Source of the DNA: Sepioteuthis lessoniana
Taxonomy: Eukaryota > Mollusca > Cephalopoda > Myopsida > Loliginidae
Direction: 5' to 3'
Length of the DNA stretch: 64,000 nt
NCBI GenBank assembly: GCA_963585895.1
Contig: OY757934.1
Location: forward strand, 29,502,316 to 29,566,315
Shown: piece after piece, positions 11,130-21,480 of the stretch
Numbering within the stretch: position 1 is the first letter of the stretch
How the letters are laid out: each line of letters begins with the position of its first letter
Position numbers and translations under genes: made by a program
Notes under the pieces: generated by a model
Told to the model about the DNA's origin: nothing
Databases searched by the model: none
What the model saw: only the letters and a program-made list of their open reading frames with translations

Positions 11130-11940
11130 TCATTTTATGGCATATCAACTATTGTAAGTCATTTAACATCAAATCCTTTGTATACATATCTCAATCATAC
11201 ATCTTAGATGCATCAGGGAGGTCTTCAGTGATGCGCTGTCTTCATTGCCGATTTCGAGTTATTTCTGCATCATATCAGCTCCGACAGTAACCCCGGCTTG
11301 ACTCTGAAAGAGCCAAGTCGCCTCCGTGATCGCGACGTGCTACGCTCGTGCCTCTACCAAAGCAAAGAAAAAATAAATAAAAAGCCGGACTTCGGCCGTT
11401 CTTATAGACATCTGTCTTTTAGTAAACAGCCAATGAAAACAGGGCATTCCACACTCCTCTGCTATATAGTACCATCTTTACCTCATCCGGTTTCTCCCTG
11501 CTACTTCCGGAATCGGTACCGAGGTAAGATGTTATTTTAATACTCGTCCGTGTCCATGATTTACACTTCACTAGACTTACACGAATTTCCCGCCAAATCT
11601 GTCCTATACTAATACTACTAAACTAACATGAATTAATTCCCCACTCAAAACTATTCAGTCAGTCTTTAACTTTACCTTATGCCCCTATTCACAAAAAAAA
11701 AAGAATTAAAAAAAAATAATTATAATAATCCCGTTTATTTGGCTTACGAGATTATTTGCTAAAGATATATAATAAATATAGGATTTCTAAACACATTTTG
11801 TAGATAACATTTTTAAACAAGCCTGAGCTCATTTTTTGGCACACAGTTAAATGGTTTCACTTAATTTTAAACAATTCAAGTTAGCATAAGTACAGTTTTT
11901 TTGTTTACACACAGTTAAAAATTTCCTTGAATCTATGAAT
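11130..11940 (+). repeat. E-array fragment with end motif, interrupted
   Basis: The end motif TTATGGCATATCAACTATTG...CATTTAACATCAAATCC (about 11134-11180) matches that at 43015. Homology to 43080-43160 resumes at about 11767 (GGATTTCTAAACACATTTTG... CACACAGTTAAATGGTTTCA). Between them lies about 575 bp absent from the 43-kb copy. This copy also preserves the empty site of the solo LTR at 43164. Confidence 0.75.
11190..11765 (+). other. GC-richer insert with promoter-like features
   Basis: CpG-bearing block inside an E-array copy. Visible are GCCGGACTTCGGCCG (hairpin), TGCTATATAGTA (TATA-like, about 11460), CTTCCGG twice in 11480-11515 (ETS-like) and ACCGAGGTAAGAT near 11518 (splice-donor-like). 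TTTCCCGCC (E2F-like) follows near 11585. It could be a captured promoter/first exon or part of another mobile element. These motifs arise by chance fairly often, so this is weak. Confidence 0.3.
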
Positions 11941-12065
11941 CTATCTATTCCCTACCTGGCTATCAGTGAATAAAATGGCAGACTAGGCTCTCTAGCCTTT
12001 TTAAGGCAACTAATCAAGGAGAAGAAAAACTCTGAATTCAAACCAAATTGTACCTAAAGTCAACA
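11941..12065 (+). mobile_element. SINE-A 3' body fragment
   Basis: Carries CTATCAGTGAATAAAATGGC, AGACTAGGCTCTCTAGCC, AAGGCAACTAATCAAGGAGA and CTCTGAATTCAAACC in SINE-A order. The head is missing, consistent with 5' truncation. Confidence 0.75.
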
Positions 12066-12339
12066 GATTATTCAATCTTAATAAAATTTTCAGCATTTAT
12101 TCATTAATGATATTTGTATTTTTTGTACAAAAATAATAAGAAAACTTATATCAAGAAAAATCTCCAGAGGTACTTTGAATATATATGAATCCAGAAAAAA
12201 AATAAGTACACATTTGTATAATCTTACATATAAACAGATGAGTCAAAATATCATAGGCAACATGTGTCAAGAATGACAGTTACAGTCTCATAACAAATGA
12301 GCATAATAGGTTTATAAATATAAAAGCTGGTATGTATTC

Positions 12340-12525
12340 ATCCAATCCCTCCACCACAGACAGGATGTGACACAAGGTCAATTTTTAAGCAGTTTGAATT
12401 CTGAGTTTTCCGTCTTGGCAGTCTCCTAGATGGTTGCCAGTCTTTCTAACTATTTTCCTATAGCTGAGGTGGTGAAGAAGGAGATGGATTCATTTATTTC
12501 ACAAGGGCATTGTTATGAAGTGAAA
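12340..12525 (-). mobile_element. SINE-A body fragment
   Basis: Reverse-complement SINE-A: TCCCTCCACCACAGACAGGA, TGACACAAGGTCAATTTTTA, TTTGAATTCTGAGTTTTCC, GGTTGCCAG and a diverged mid-body. The tRNA-like head is not found beyond about 12525. Confidence 0.75.
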
Positions 12526-12559
12526 CAGTCTTTTTAGTATAGGACCAAAAAAATTAAAG

Positions 12560-13260
12560 CGTTGTGTCTGATAAAAAGAAATGAATTCACAGAAAAGAAA
12601 CGCTCGAAATTTGAATCTTAAGGAAGAAAATAGTAGTCATTTTATTTTCGGGAATTACAGTGGAATGTTAAAAAGTTCATTTAATAGCGTTCTTCCTTGC
12701 CTTCTCTTTTTTTTTTTGTCGCTATCAAATGTCTTCTTTCTTTATCACTCTTTCCCGATGTGTACTTTAGCTAGCGTCTGTAGAAAAGGTTCACCTTCCT
12801 TTTTTTGGTGATGGCGGCAGCATTTTTATCGTCGGCCTGTTGATGTTTACCATATCAGTCGGATTGCAGTGACAGGCTGGGCTCTATATGATATACGTTG
12901 TGCGGCATGCGCCTCAGTTGAAACCTGTTCGAAAACCTGTCTTAAACTGCCAAAATCTCGCTACTTGATTTTCTTATATAGTGATTTGATGGAATCAATT
13001 CGAAGATTCTTGAAGGTTCGATGTTCACTAGTGGTACAGTAGTGCAACACGTGAAAATTCACGTGCGATTATATTAAAATCACGCTTTTTCTCTACAGGT
13101 CACTCTGCCTGCACGAGCGAGGTTCGTGACATTTTTTGATCGTCAGACCTTTGTACCCAATGACTGATGACAGCTGATGTGCTTGAATGTTCTTTAACAT
13201 TGAGAATGCCGCAATTTAATGACAGCGCCCGTCCATAATATTACACCTTATCCAGGATGT
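12560..13260. promoter_or_regulatory. CpG-bearing, possibly single-copy region
   Basis: Unlike most of the window this stretch has no recognised repeat and more CpG. A TTGGTGATGGCGGCAGC start-codon-like context lies at 12805-12825, but its frame closes after ten codons. A pyrimidine tract with CTCTACAG lies at about 13088-13100 and a paired E-box palindrome at 13048. It may be a host promoter or 5' exon; the coding evidence is too weak to call a gene. Confidence 0.25.
13048..13065. promoter_or_regulatory. Double CACGTG E-box palindrome
   Basis: CACGTGAA and TTCACGTG arms separated by AA. CACGTG is the canonical binding core of bHLH-type regulators. Two copies 12 bp apart in mirror arrangement is unusual by chance in AT-rich DNA, but function is not shown. 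Confidence 0.4.
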
Positions 13261-13630
13261 GAACTCAGGTTTCTGGTTTCATTTCCAACAATGATAAACA
13301 TTATGGTAAATGCATCTTCTCTGTCTGTAAACAGGTAAACCAGCCTCAAATATTTGTTTTTGATATGGTGAAAATCTTAAAACAGTCTTGATTAAGAATA
13401 TGAAGGGCAACAAATTGATATGGCCAGAAAACTAGTTCAGAGTATTGCAAAAAGTGTACAGCTTATAAGGTGTTCAATTTAATTGGAGCGACTACCTATC
13501 AGGAATTATCTGATGCTGGAATATATGATAAAGCATTTGGTAATCAAGATCTTGATTTGAGAAGCGAATGGAATCTTACTCACAAAATATGAACCAACAA
13601 ATCCCTTTTGAAGATAGCTTTCACAAAAGT

Positions 13631-13795
13631 GAATGGAAGAATGTGTCACAACACACAGTACATCAATCTTGTATCTGTGGGGGCTGTATAACAGTCAGGG
13701 GGCTGTATAACAGTGGAATGGAAGAATGTGTCACTACACACAGTACATCAATCTTGTATCTGCGGGGGCTGTATAACAGTCAGGGTGCTGTTGGT
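13631..13795 (+). repeat. 85-bp tandem duplication with inner 17-bp repeat
   Basis: GAATGGAAGAATGTGTCAC starts at 13631 and again at 13716. Inside the first copy GGGGCTGTATAACAGT occurs twice in a row. The copies differ by only a few bases, so the duplication is recent. Upstream, 13385-13610 has open stretches in two frames, but nothing I recognise. Confidence 0.9.
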
Positions 13796-13961
13796 AACCA
13801 ATGTCTATTATTGAAAGCATCTTCAATCAGAAATGAAGTTTATATCAATGGAAGTAGGTCATCTGATCAGATGAATTTCATTTTCTCTTAAACATGGTGG
13901 ATGGTAGAGTATGGATGTGTGTGTCATTATACTGTGAAATTATGGTGGTGTATTTAGCATA

Positions 13962-14220
13962 ACCGGGCCATTGGCCAAATGAGTAGAATGTTTGTCAATG
14001 GTCTGGGTGACAAGGGTTCAATCCCAGGTCGAGTCATATTAAAGACTTAAAGAATGGTACTTGATACCGTCTTGCTTAGCACTCAGCATTATAAGGTTAG
14101 CATCAAGGGTAAAGTGGAGCAATCCAGGGAAAGAAGTGGCACCCTCCCCTACACCTTGGTGTAGTAGCTATTGAAAAGGGAGCCTTTGGGTTGCCCTCGA
14201 CAATGGTCGGCAACTTATTT
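13962..14220 (+). mobile_element. SINE-B, full-length
   Basis: Head CGGGCCATTGGCCAAATGAG (A box) and AAGGGTTCAATCCCAGG (B box). Body GTCATATTAAAGACTTAAAG, CTTGCTTAGCACTCAGCATT, AAAGTGGAGCAATCCAGGGA and TATTGAAAAGGGAGCC, ending GTTGCCCTCGACAATGGTCG. Ten or more copies lie in the window. Confidence 0.9.
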
Positions 14221-15887
14221 AGCATAACAGTGATTGTTATAAGAGATGAAATCAGCAAACCAAGTTCAAATCTTTGATAAGGCTGTTTGTTCCTCCAGAC
14301 ATGGATAAATTGTAGAGAAAACTGAGTACTAATCTTGGTAAGGCAACCAGCCGAGCAGAAGAAAAATACCAAATTCAAACCATCTGTACTCCATTTAACA
14401 AATTGACCTTGTTTTGCATCTTGCTTGTAGCAGAAGAATTGTGTAAATATATGTATAGTGTAGAATTGATGATAGCAACATGCACCCTAGAAAAATAACG
14501 ATCTAATAGAGGCAGCAAGAATTGTGTGACAGTAGTTTCAGTAAGAACAAGAAAACTCTGTTGTGTTGCCCTGACTACAAAAATTTTTCAGATTTCTATC
14601 TAAACAAGTATTTATGGAAAGTGTTGGAGCTGGTGTCTACAGTTAGTGAGCAACATGTGCAACCCTTCATGCAACTTTTAAAATTTTCTCTTCACCTGTC
14701 CAAACAAAGGGCTTGGACTCAAGATCTCCTATGAGACCAGAAGTGGGGGAGGAAAGGCAGGTCCAAAAGAGGTAAGAGGCGCAGTTGGAAAAGGAATCCA
14801 GAGAGGGCAGTTGGCAAAGAAGGACGGTGAGAGACAGTTGAGAACGGACAGCAGAAGGGACCAGTCAAGAAGAGTTAGCAGTCCAGAGTCGACAACGGTC
14901 AGCAAAAGGAAGCAGTGAGGGAAGACCAGTCAAGATGAGTTGGCATTCCTAGTAGCTTTGTAGAAATTTCGCGAAAAATACCCACCGGCGATAGTCTATA
15001 GATGCACAGGAATGTAAGGTGTCACAAAACTACCCTTCTTGCGCTTAGAACTGACATAAGCCCATATTGTTCGTTTGTTCTCTTTTTTCTTTCTCCGACT
15101 CTTTCGGTTGTATTTCTTTTGTGGCCATAAAGAAATGTGAAATACCCCAGCAGACCCACTAGATGAATCACTGGCCATGAATAGTTTTGGTTTTAAGAGG
15201 TTGATGAGTATGGGGTAGCCGAGGGGGCATTGTCCCACCTCTGGACTATTGTCCAACCTTATTGCCCACACCCAGCAAGTAGTGAACATGTTTGGCATCA
15301 CAGTGAGCAGTTATTTTGTAAAAGAAAGTAAGGCAAGAGAACATTGCATTTTCAACTGTCAAATCATCACTTATTTGATGCGTTCCTTCTTTGAACCTTT
15401 TCATTTAACTCTGATATTACATCTTTTTGTGATTGCTAACAACATTAGATGTCTTATTGATAAATTATGATTGTTATCTCGTGAATTTAGCTGGATTTTT
15501 TCCTTTCCATTAAAGATCATGTCCCTCATGCGGAAAAAGTCTCTTCTATTAGAGCAACTAGTTTGATCTGCAGAATCTCCAACCAAATATCTTAGAGAGA
15601 GAGGGGTGTGGAGGGTGGAGTGAAGATGGTCTTAGGAGGGTGGGGTAAACATAACAGTTTAGATAGAATGAGTTGTCATCTACATAAGTGGAAAGATATT
15701 CTAAATCATTCCAGTTACGGAATGTGCCCGTTTTAGGAAAACACTGAAAAATATGCTATTTCAGGGCAATTATATAAAATACACATTTTTCAACTTAAGA
15801 AGATCTGAAAAGGGATTTATAGTTTTATATGAATTTAATCCTTTCATGAACCTCATATGCACATATTTCTGTAGATCTAAAGTAGCA
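14221..15887. other. No gene seen; purine-rich repeats inside
   Basis: At 14720-14960 there is a G/A-rich stretch in which GACCAGTCAAGAAGAGTTAG and GACCAGTCAAGATGAGTTGG repeat about 63 bp apart. Other short words (CAGTTG, ACGGTCAG) also recur. A GAGTGAAGA/GGTGG purine tract lies at 15595-15640. Open frames up to 101 codons on the minus strand show no family I recognise. Confidence 0.45.
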
Positions 15888-16139
15888 AAGTTGGCAACTG
15901 TAGTCAAGGGTGACCCAAAGGCTCCCTTTTCAATGGCTACTATTCCAAGGTGTAGGGGAGGGTGCCACTTCTTTCCCTGGATTGCGCCACATTACCCTTA
16001 ATCTGAACCTTATAATGCTGAGTTTTAAGCAAGGAGGTATCAAGTACCATTTTTTGAGTATTTGGTATGACACAAGCAGGGATTGAACCCCAGTCTCTCA
16101 GGTCATTGACAAACACTAACTATTATGCCTAAGGGCTGG
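15888..16139 (-). mobile_element. SINE-B
   Basis: Reverse-complement SINE-B: GTTGGCAACTGTAGTCAAGG, CTCCCTTTTCAATGGCTACT, GTAGGGGAGGGTGCCAC, CCTTATAATGCTGAG and GGGATTGAACCCCAGTCTC. The head is diverged at about 16120. Confidence 0.88.
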
Positions 16140-16540
16140 TAGATCTGTAGATCTAAGAGAATATATTTGTCTGTTTACATTTTTATAGAATATATAACTT
16201 AATTTAAGGTTTAAAAAATACATTTGTTATAAGTTGAGCTTGGGAAAATGAAAAACATACTAAAATATTCTTTCTCTAAAAACTGAATAGTCTTTGTGTC
16301 TGTCTGCACTTGTGAGTGTATGCAACCAAATGTAAGTGTAAGGTTCTCATTATTAATAAATAGTATACATTTTTTTTTTAAATTTCTTACAAATTATTTA
16401 ACCTTTCCTAACATTGAATGAATAATTTTTTATTATAAAATGAGGGAGAGGCAAAGACCCACCCAGAAATCTATGTCCTATATTATTTTATTTCATAAAA
16501 TAAATATTTGCCTCTAAATATTTTTTACTTAACTGATACA

Positions 16541-16740
16541 GCCACCATCATAAAGTACTGGTTCCTGTCTGATTGCACAAAGTTAAGCAATATGTAGATG
16601 GGTGACAATTTGGTGACAGAAGGAACTGTAAACAAGCAAAGCTTATTAAATAAGTTAAGCAACAATGACCCTGTTCAGTACTTGGATGGATGACCTCTTA
16701 GTCATAGCAGGTACTGTAAGCAATGTCAGGTTTATGTATC
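16541..16740 (+). repeat. Two 5S-rRNA-like units
   Basis: The first unit (16541-16650) resembles most of a 5S rRNA: TACAGCCACCATCATAAAG, GGTTCCTGTCTGATTGCAC, AAGTTAAGCAATATGTAGAT and GGGTGAC. The second (about 16660-16740) shows AGTTAAGCAACAATGACCC, AGTACTTGGATGGATGACC and GCAGGTACTGTAAGCAATG. This is the best 5S likeness in the window, but gaps and changes in the internal promoter make it a derivative, not a working gene. Confidence 0.75.
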
Positions 16741-16774
16741 TGAATAAGCATAGCTGAGTAAATTACAACTGGAT

Positions 16775-16965
16775 TCACTAAGCAGTGTAACGGTTAACAA
16801 GCCAGTCTAGTAGACTATCGCTAGTGAATTCCATAATCACTGGGTATCCCATACTTCTGGTCTTGTGCCAAAGTAGATTTAGTGAATGACTATCTAAGGC
16901 CTTCGAGTATGGCAGACTATATAAAGCTTAGTAAATCACAAATCAAAAGGCGCAATAAATGTATT
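16775..16965 (+). mobile_element. SINE-D with tRNA-like head
   Basis: AGTGTAACGGTTAACAAGCC (A box), AGTCTAGTAGACTATCGC, GAATTCCATAATCACTGGG (B-box position) and CCCATACTTCTGGTCTTGTG. It directly follows the 5S-like pair, so tRNA-like and 5S-like parts may belong to one composite retroposon. Confidence 0.7.
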
Positions 16966-17045
16966 CTTTCTGTTATAAAAAGTGCACAATTAAAATAATA
17001 ATCTGTTAAAAAATTATGAAAATGATTCTCTGTGTGAGTGTATGT

Positions 17046-17088
17046 GTGTATATATATATATGTGTGTGTGTGTGTGTATATGTGTGTG

Positions 17089-17158
<70 letters not shown>

Positions 17159-17162
17159 CGCG
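17046..17162. repeat. Compound (TA)n/(TG)n microsatellite
   Basis: Alternating TA and TG blocks with a short CG tract at the end. Both strands are open across it only because of the repeat. Confidence 0.95.
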
Positions 17163-17544
17163 CGGAGGTGCTGGTTGGTTGGTTGGTTTTTATAGCATAT
17201 CAATCTTTGTAGGTTATTTAACACCAAATCTATTTTTATGCAAATAGTCAGTTCTATTTCAAACATTTCAGTTTAGCATGAGTAAACAGTTAAATTGTCA
17301 AAAAAATTACAATTTCAAGCTATTCAGTTTATTCAAACAGAGCTAATTCAGTTTAGTATAAGTACATATTTTGTTTACACACAGTTAAATGTCAAAACAG
17401 TTCTATATTAAGCAATTCAGTTTAGTGTAAGCATGCAGTTTAAATGTAAGTACAGTTTAATTGTCAAAAACATTTCTATTTCAATCTATTCAGTTTATTC
17501 AAACAGTTCTAATTCAAACAATTCAGTTTAGCATAAGTATGCTG

Positions 17545-17776
17545 TGAGTTCTATTTACCCCACAGATAGGGCCCTATCAGGTGCTACCATTTCGGGCCAG
17601 AGTGGACCTGGGAGCAATGGCAATGAAGGGGTGCTCTGCATTCCCCAAGGCTCAAGCATCACTGGAACCTCACCATTAGATTGTTTAGTGTCATATCCAG
17701 GACACTCATTGCGGGGGGAGGTCTTAGCCCTCTGCAAAGGTACAGTCAGTGTATTCTACAGTCCCAACCAACTGGG
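17545..17776 (+). repeat. E-array module, copy M2
   Basis: Complete module: GATAGGGCCCTATCAGGTGC, GGGCCAGAGTGGACCTGGG, GCAATGAAGGGGTGCTCTGC, CACCATTAGATTGTTTAGTG, CACTCATTGCGGGGGGAGG, CTCTGCAAAGGTACAGTCAG and CCCAACCAACTGGG. GGGCCC and the CTCTGCAGAG-type centre are palindromic. Confidence 0.88.
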
Positions 17777-17944
17777 TAATACACAGAGTTAATGTCAAAA
17801 CAGTTTTATTTCAGATAATTCAGTTTAGCATAAGTATAGAGTTTAGATGTCAAAACAGTTCTATTTCAAGCAATTCAGTTTAGTATAAGTACGCAGTTTA
17901 AATGCAAAAAACAATAAAGTCAAGAAACCACAGTTTAGTTCTAT

Positions 17945-18167
17945 TTAACCCATAGATAGGATCCTTATCAGGTGCTATCACTCTGGACCAGAGTGGATCT
18001 GGGAGCGATGGCAATGAAAGGGTACTCCACATTCGGCAAAGATCCAGCATTACTGGAACTTCATCATCAGATTGTTTTGTGTCATATCCAGGAAACTCGT
18101 TGGTGGTGGGGACTTCCCCCTCTGCAGAAAAGCTTTTGGTGTATTCTACTGCCCCAGCTAACTGGGC
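17945..18167 (+). repeat. E-array module, copy M3
   Basis: Second complete module 400 bp after M2. It keeps CACTCTGGACCAGAGTGG, a near-perfect palindrome. It ends CCCCAGCTAACTGGGC and abuts a SINE-A head four bases later. Confidence 0.88.
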
Positions 18168-18170
18168 AAG

Positions 18171-18452
18171 GAGGTCCTTGTGGTGTAATTTTTACTGTCG
18201 TAGGAAATGGACACGGCAAGCTGAGTTCAAATTCTGGATGAAGGTGTTTCTATTTCACATATTACTTATACCCTTAGGAAAGGTATGAATCCAATTATTC
18301 TCACTCCAGTTATGGGTAAATAGTAGGGTAGACTCAGCTCTTTAACCTTGGTATGGCAACTGATTTAAGAGAAGGAAAACTGAATTCAAACCTGTTAAAT
18401 TCCATTTAAAAACTGTCCTTACATCTCATCATGCCCACAGAGAGGGGTTGAG

Positions 18453-18462
<10 letters not shown>
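18171..18462 (+). mobile_element. SINE-A, near full-length
   Basis: Head GGTCCTTGTGGTGTAATT and GAGTTCAAATTCTGG, body TTATACCCTTAGGAAAGGTA, GTTATGGGTAAATAGTAGGG and GAGAGGGGTTGAGTAAATA. The 3' end runs straight into a (TA)n tract (about 18456-18482). Confidence 0.88.
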
Positions 18463-18482
<20 letters not shown>

Positions 18483-18483
<1 letters not shown>

Positions 18484-21320
18484 TCCAAGGCTTGTGCTGA
18501 GGATGTATGCCAGCATGCAGCTTCGGTAATCTATCATCACTCATATGCACATGTCCAGCCCAACACATTTGTGTTGTGATAAACGATTCAATGCCTGAGC
18601 ATCATGCTCTCGTAAAGACTTTTATGTCAGGTGTTTTAACATTCTACTTAATTTTTAGAATGTGTCTCAAATACTTCTGATGAAAATGCTCAAGTATTTT
18701 CAGTTGCCCATGAAACAATGTCCATGTTTTAGATGAGTACAAAAGAACAATCAAAATGTATGACTTATAAACATTCATCTTAGTCTGATGAGTAACATAA
18801 ATATAAGTTCATTGCCATTTTTCAAGCATCCTATAGGCCAGATTCCTTTGGAATGCATAGGTGAATTTCATTGTCCAAAGAGCCATCACTAGTCAATGTA
18901 CTTCCCTGATAAATAAGTTTCAACAACAGTCAAACTTGTACTATGGATGGTCATGATTAGCTTAATAAACAGCTCACTTGTTATGGGGGGTAAACATTAC
19001 TTTTGTTTTCGTCAAGTTTATCTTTAAACCCACAGCAGTACATGAGGCTCCAAATAATTCCACAATATGTTGCATATCATTCACAGTAAGAGACAGAAAA
19101 CCAATGTCATCAGTAAAAAGAAACTCTCAAATTAATGTGTAAAAATTCTTCAATTTGAAATTGAAACTTCTCAAATTTAACTTCTCAAATTCAACCCTTC
19201 CTGTAGTTTTGAATTCCAAAAGAATTCTCTTCTTGAAATACCGAAATGTTTAAGTCAGCATCACAGAAAAGAATATAGAGAATAGTGTTGGAGTCAAGGC
19301 ATCTTCCTGCTTAACCCTGTTATCTATTGGAATCTCATCCGACAATCTACCACTTATGACAACTTTAGCCTTCATACCTCTGTGCAATTGCTTCAGTATA
19401 TTCATAAATATTGGTGGGCACCCTATTTTTCCAACTATCACCCAAAGTGCATCCCTGTTAACTGCATCAAAAGCTCTAGTCAAATCGACAAAAACCTTTT
19501 ACAGAGGAACCCTTAGCTCAATACTCTTCTGTACCTGCTTGGCTGAAAATATCATGTCGATAGTTCCCCTGTCAGATCTAAAATCACTTTGTGATTCTTG
19601 AATGACTACGGCACAGGTGTTCCAAAGCAATCGATTCAACAAAACTGTGGAAAGAATCTTGCTAACTGCATCCAAAAAAGTGATTCCACGATAGATGTCA
19701 CAAATTCCTTTTTCTTTTTTGCTCTTGTAGAAACATACCAAAGTATCATCAACCCAATTATTTGGTAAAAGAGATTCATTCCAGTACTCTAATGAGATCG
19801 AACTCAGCATGCAAAACATTTCCACTTTTCATAGTTCAACAGGGAGGATATCTAATCCAAGTGCCCTTTCAGCGTTAGTTTATTTTATTGCTAATTTATT
19901 TTAGTTTAAGTTGGCAATCGGCCCATCTCAAATTTTGTCTTGAACTGAGAAAGACTCTCCAGAACATTAACAATAATCATTGATGGATTATTGAATAAAT
20001 CGATAATGTGCTGTTACTTTCGCTGGAGGAATTTTTTTTGTTTCTTTGATAATTGGTAGTGTAGTCCCTTGACCTCAGAGGAGTAATGGAAGAAGTTTGT
20101 GGACCAAAGATTTCATGCACAAGGCCATAGAACAATTTCAAAATCATTTTTGCTGAAAACTCTCAATTTCAGAAGAAACATTTGATCATCCTTCTCAGTT
20201 CATGTTGTAACATTTGGACTCTATATATCCCTTCATGGTAAGAGATTGGAGAGACGGTTTCTTCTGCTGTGTACTTACATAAAGCACTTTTTTTTTCCAA
20301 TTATTGGCTGACAGCACTTTCGTTATCATCAAACCTGTTTTTATGTTTCCTTACTTAAAGTCCAAGTACATTTATACCAGAGGAATAAACTTGATCTTTA
20401 AAGTTTTCCCATATACCACCAAAATGCAAACAATCAAGCTATTCAGTTAAGTTTGCACAAACATATTTTTTTAGTTTGTTTACATCGAGATGCTTTGGGA
20501 GTTTCACTCCAGGTATACGATTCTTTTTGTGAACAAGGAGTTAAAACCTTCATTGCACTAAATTACTCATGACACATACATTTCAGACATCACTTTTATC
20601 ACGTCTACGAATGATGATGAAGTCTATCATGTGACTGTTTGGATCTTGTGTGGGTCCAAGTAATCTTATATTTAAATTTTTACTGGTTTAGAGTATTGCA
20701 AACAGTCAAATTGAGTTCTGAAAAAAAGCTCAAAAAGCCTCAGACCATTAGCCTTTACTATATAAATGCCATTAACGACCAAGTATATTCACATCACAAA
20801 ATCCCTGCCAACATGAATATTACAATCACCAAAGATGATCATCTTATCATTTGGGGATGAGACAATAGCAGTACAGAGATCTTCATAAAAAGTCATGATA
20901 ACCTCCTAATCAGTTTGGAGGGTTGGGGTGTATACAGAGAATAAAATCACATACCTTCCATACTGAAGTTAGATACATAGTGTGATTATGAGATCATTAA
21001 CCCTTAAAGGAAACTTCAAAAATTTGGTGTTATTTTAACAGTTATACCCACTTCAGGTCATTTAACCTTTGTCTTTCTAACTCAAAAGGGTTTATAACCT
21101 GATGATATCTCAGTCTACTGATCCTCATCAAACAGTTGAGTTTCCGAAAGAGCAGTAATATCAATTTGTAATCACAGAAGTTCTTTTGTTACAAGTGTCG
21201 TTCTTCTTTCTGAATGATTTAAAGAACTATGATCAAGAAGATTTTTGACATTTCAACAGCAGATGTTAAATTTAACCCGATTATTTAAAAATAGTTTTAT
21301 ATTTCTTTTCCTCCAGCCAA
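18483..21320 (-). mobile_element. LINE (non-LTR retrotransposon), degraded, near full-length
   Basis: Read on the minus strand, the parts come in the expected order. Endonuclease (about 21270-20790): LLDHSSLNHSERRTTLVTKE, DITALSETQL and IIFGDCNIHVGRD, the APE-type GDFN motif. Reverse transcriptase (19825-19250): ESQSDFRSDRGTIDMIFSAK, TRAFDAVNRDALW and KQEDALTPTLFSIFFSVML. At about 19110 the YADD box survives as DDIG with the preceding Y/A lost. A C-terminal region follows (AGH..MSDDRLPK near 18520). Many stops and frameshifts make it non-functional. The family is one often annotated as craniofacial development protein 2-like; the clade is not certain to me. Its 3' end abuts a TA tract. Confidence 0.85.
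19250..19825 (-). pseudogene. Reverse transcriptase domain relic of the LINE
   Basis: Two open stretches, 108 and 77 codons, in neighbouring frames with a gap of about 15 bases. The first holds fingers-region residues LPNNWVDDTLVCFYKSK, IYRGITFLDAVSKILSTVLL and FRSDRGTIDMIF. The second holds the FDAVNR motif (first catalytic Asp) and the thumb-ward APTLFSIFFSVML-like run. The glycine of the usual GVKQG is replaced (RVKQE). Without an intact FADD box and with frameshifts, it is inactive. Confidence 0.85.
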
Positions 21321-21417
21321 AAATGAACCAATGTTAGCCGCAGGAAATTAACTAGTTTTAAGGCAATGTTTAGTTCAGCTTTTCTAGTAGTTTCCCACAA
21401 GTTTGAGTGACAGTACT

Positions 21418-21475
21418 CTCATTGGCCAAGTGGGTAGAGCATTCGCCAATGGCCTGGGAGACCTGGGTTCAGTCC
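21418..21475 (+). mobile_element. SINE-B-type head, interrupted by an LTR-like insert
   Basis: CTCATTGGCCAAGTGGGTAG and CTGGGTTCAGTCCCAG form an intact tRNA-like A/B-box pair. The sequence after the insert (22006 on, GAGGTCAAAATATGAAG...) is not SINE-B body, so this head may belong to another SINE subfamily. Confidence 0.7.
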
Positions 21476-21480
21476 CAGTG

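Larger units (their letters stand above)
17170..18167 (+). repeat. Composite E-array element, 2 modules
   Basis: Order: end motif (TTTTTATAGCATATCAATCT...GGTTATTTAACACCAAATC, 17187-17232), minisatellite of about 60-70-bp units (CAATTCAGTTTAGCATAAGT, ACAGTTTAAATGTCAAAAAC, TTCTATTTCAAGC) to 17545, module (17545-17776), short array (17780-17940), second module (17945-18167). Non-coding in all frames. The same order recurs at 40109, 43006 and, inverted, at 36477 and 51292. Confidence 0.85.

Noticed and set aside
12805-12840. Start codon in good context (GTGATGGCGGCAGC)
   Set aside because: The frame closes after ten codons with no clear splice donor beforehand.
13385-13610. Protein-like stretch (LIGATTYQELSDAGIYDKAF) in two frames
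   Set aside because: Plausible composition but short, interrupted and unrecognised; not enough for an exon call.
13962-14040. tRNA gene
   Set aside because: A- and B-box pair present, but no foldable acceptor or anticodon arm, and many dispersed copies with the same SINE body.
14996-15301. 101-codon minus-strand frame
   Set aside because: No motif, low-complexity basic middle and no splice or codon-use support.
16541-16650. Functional 5S rRNA gene
   Set aside because: Internal gaps and changes in the central region; it lacks a clean 120-nt fold and terminator.
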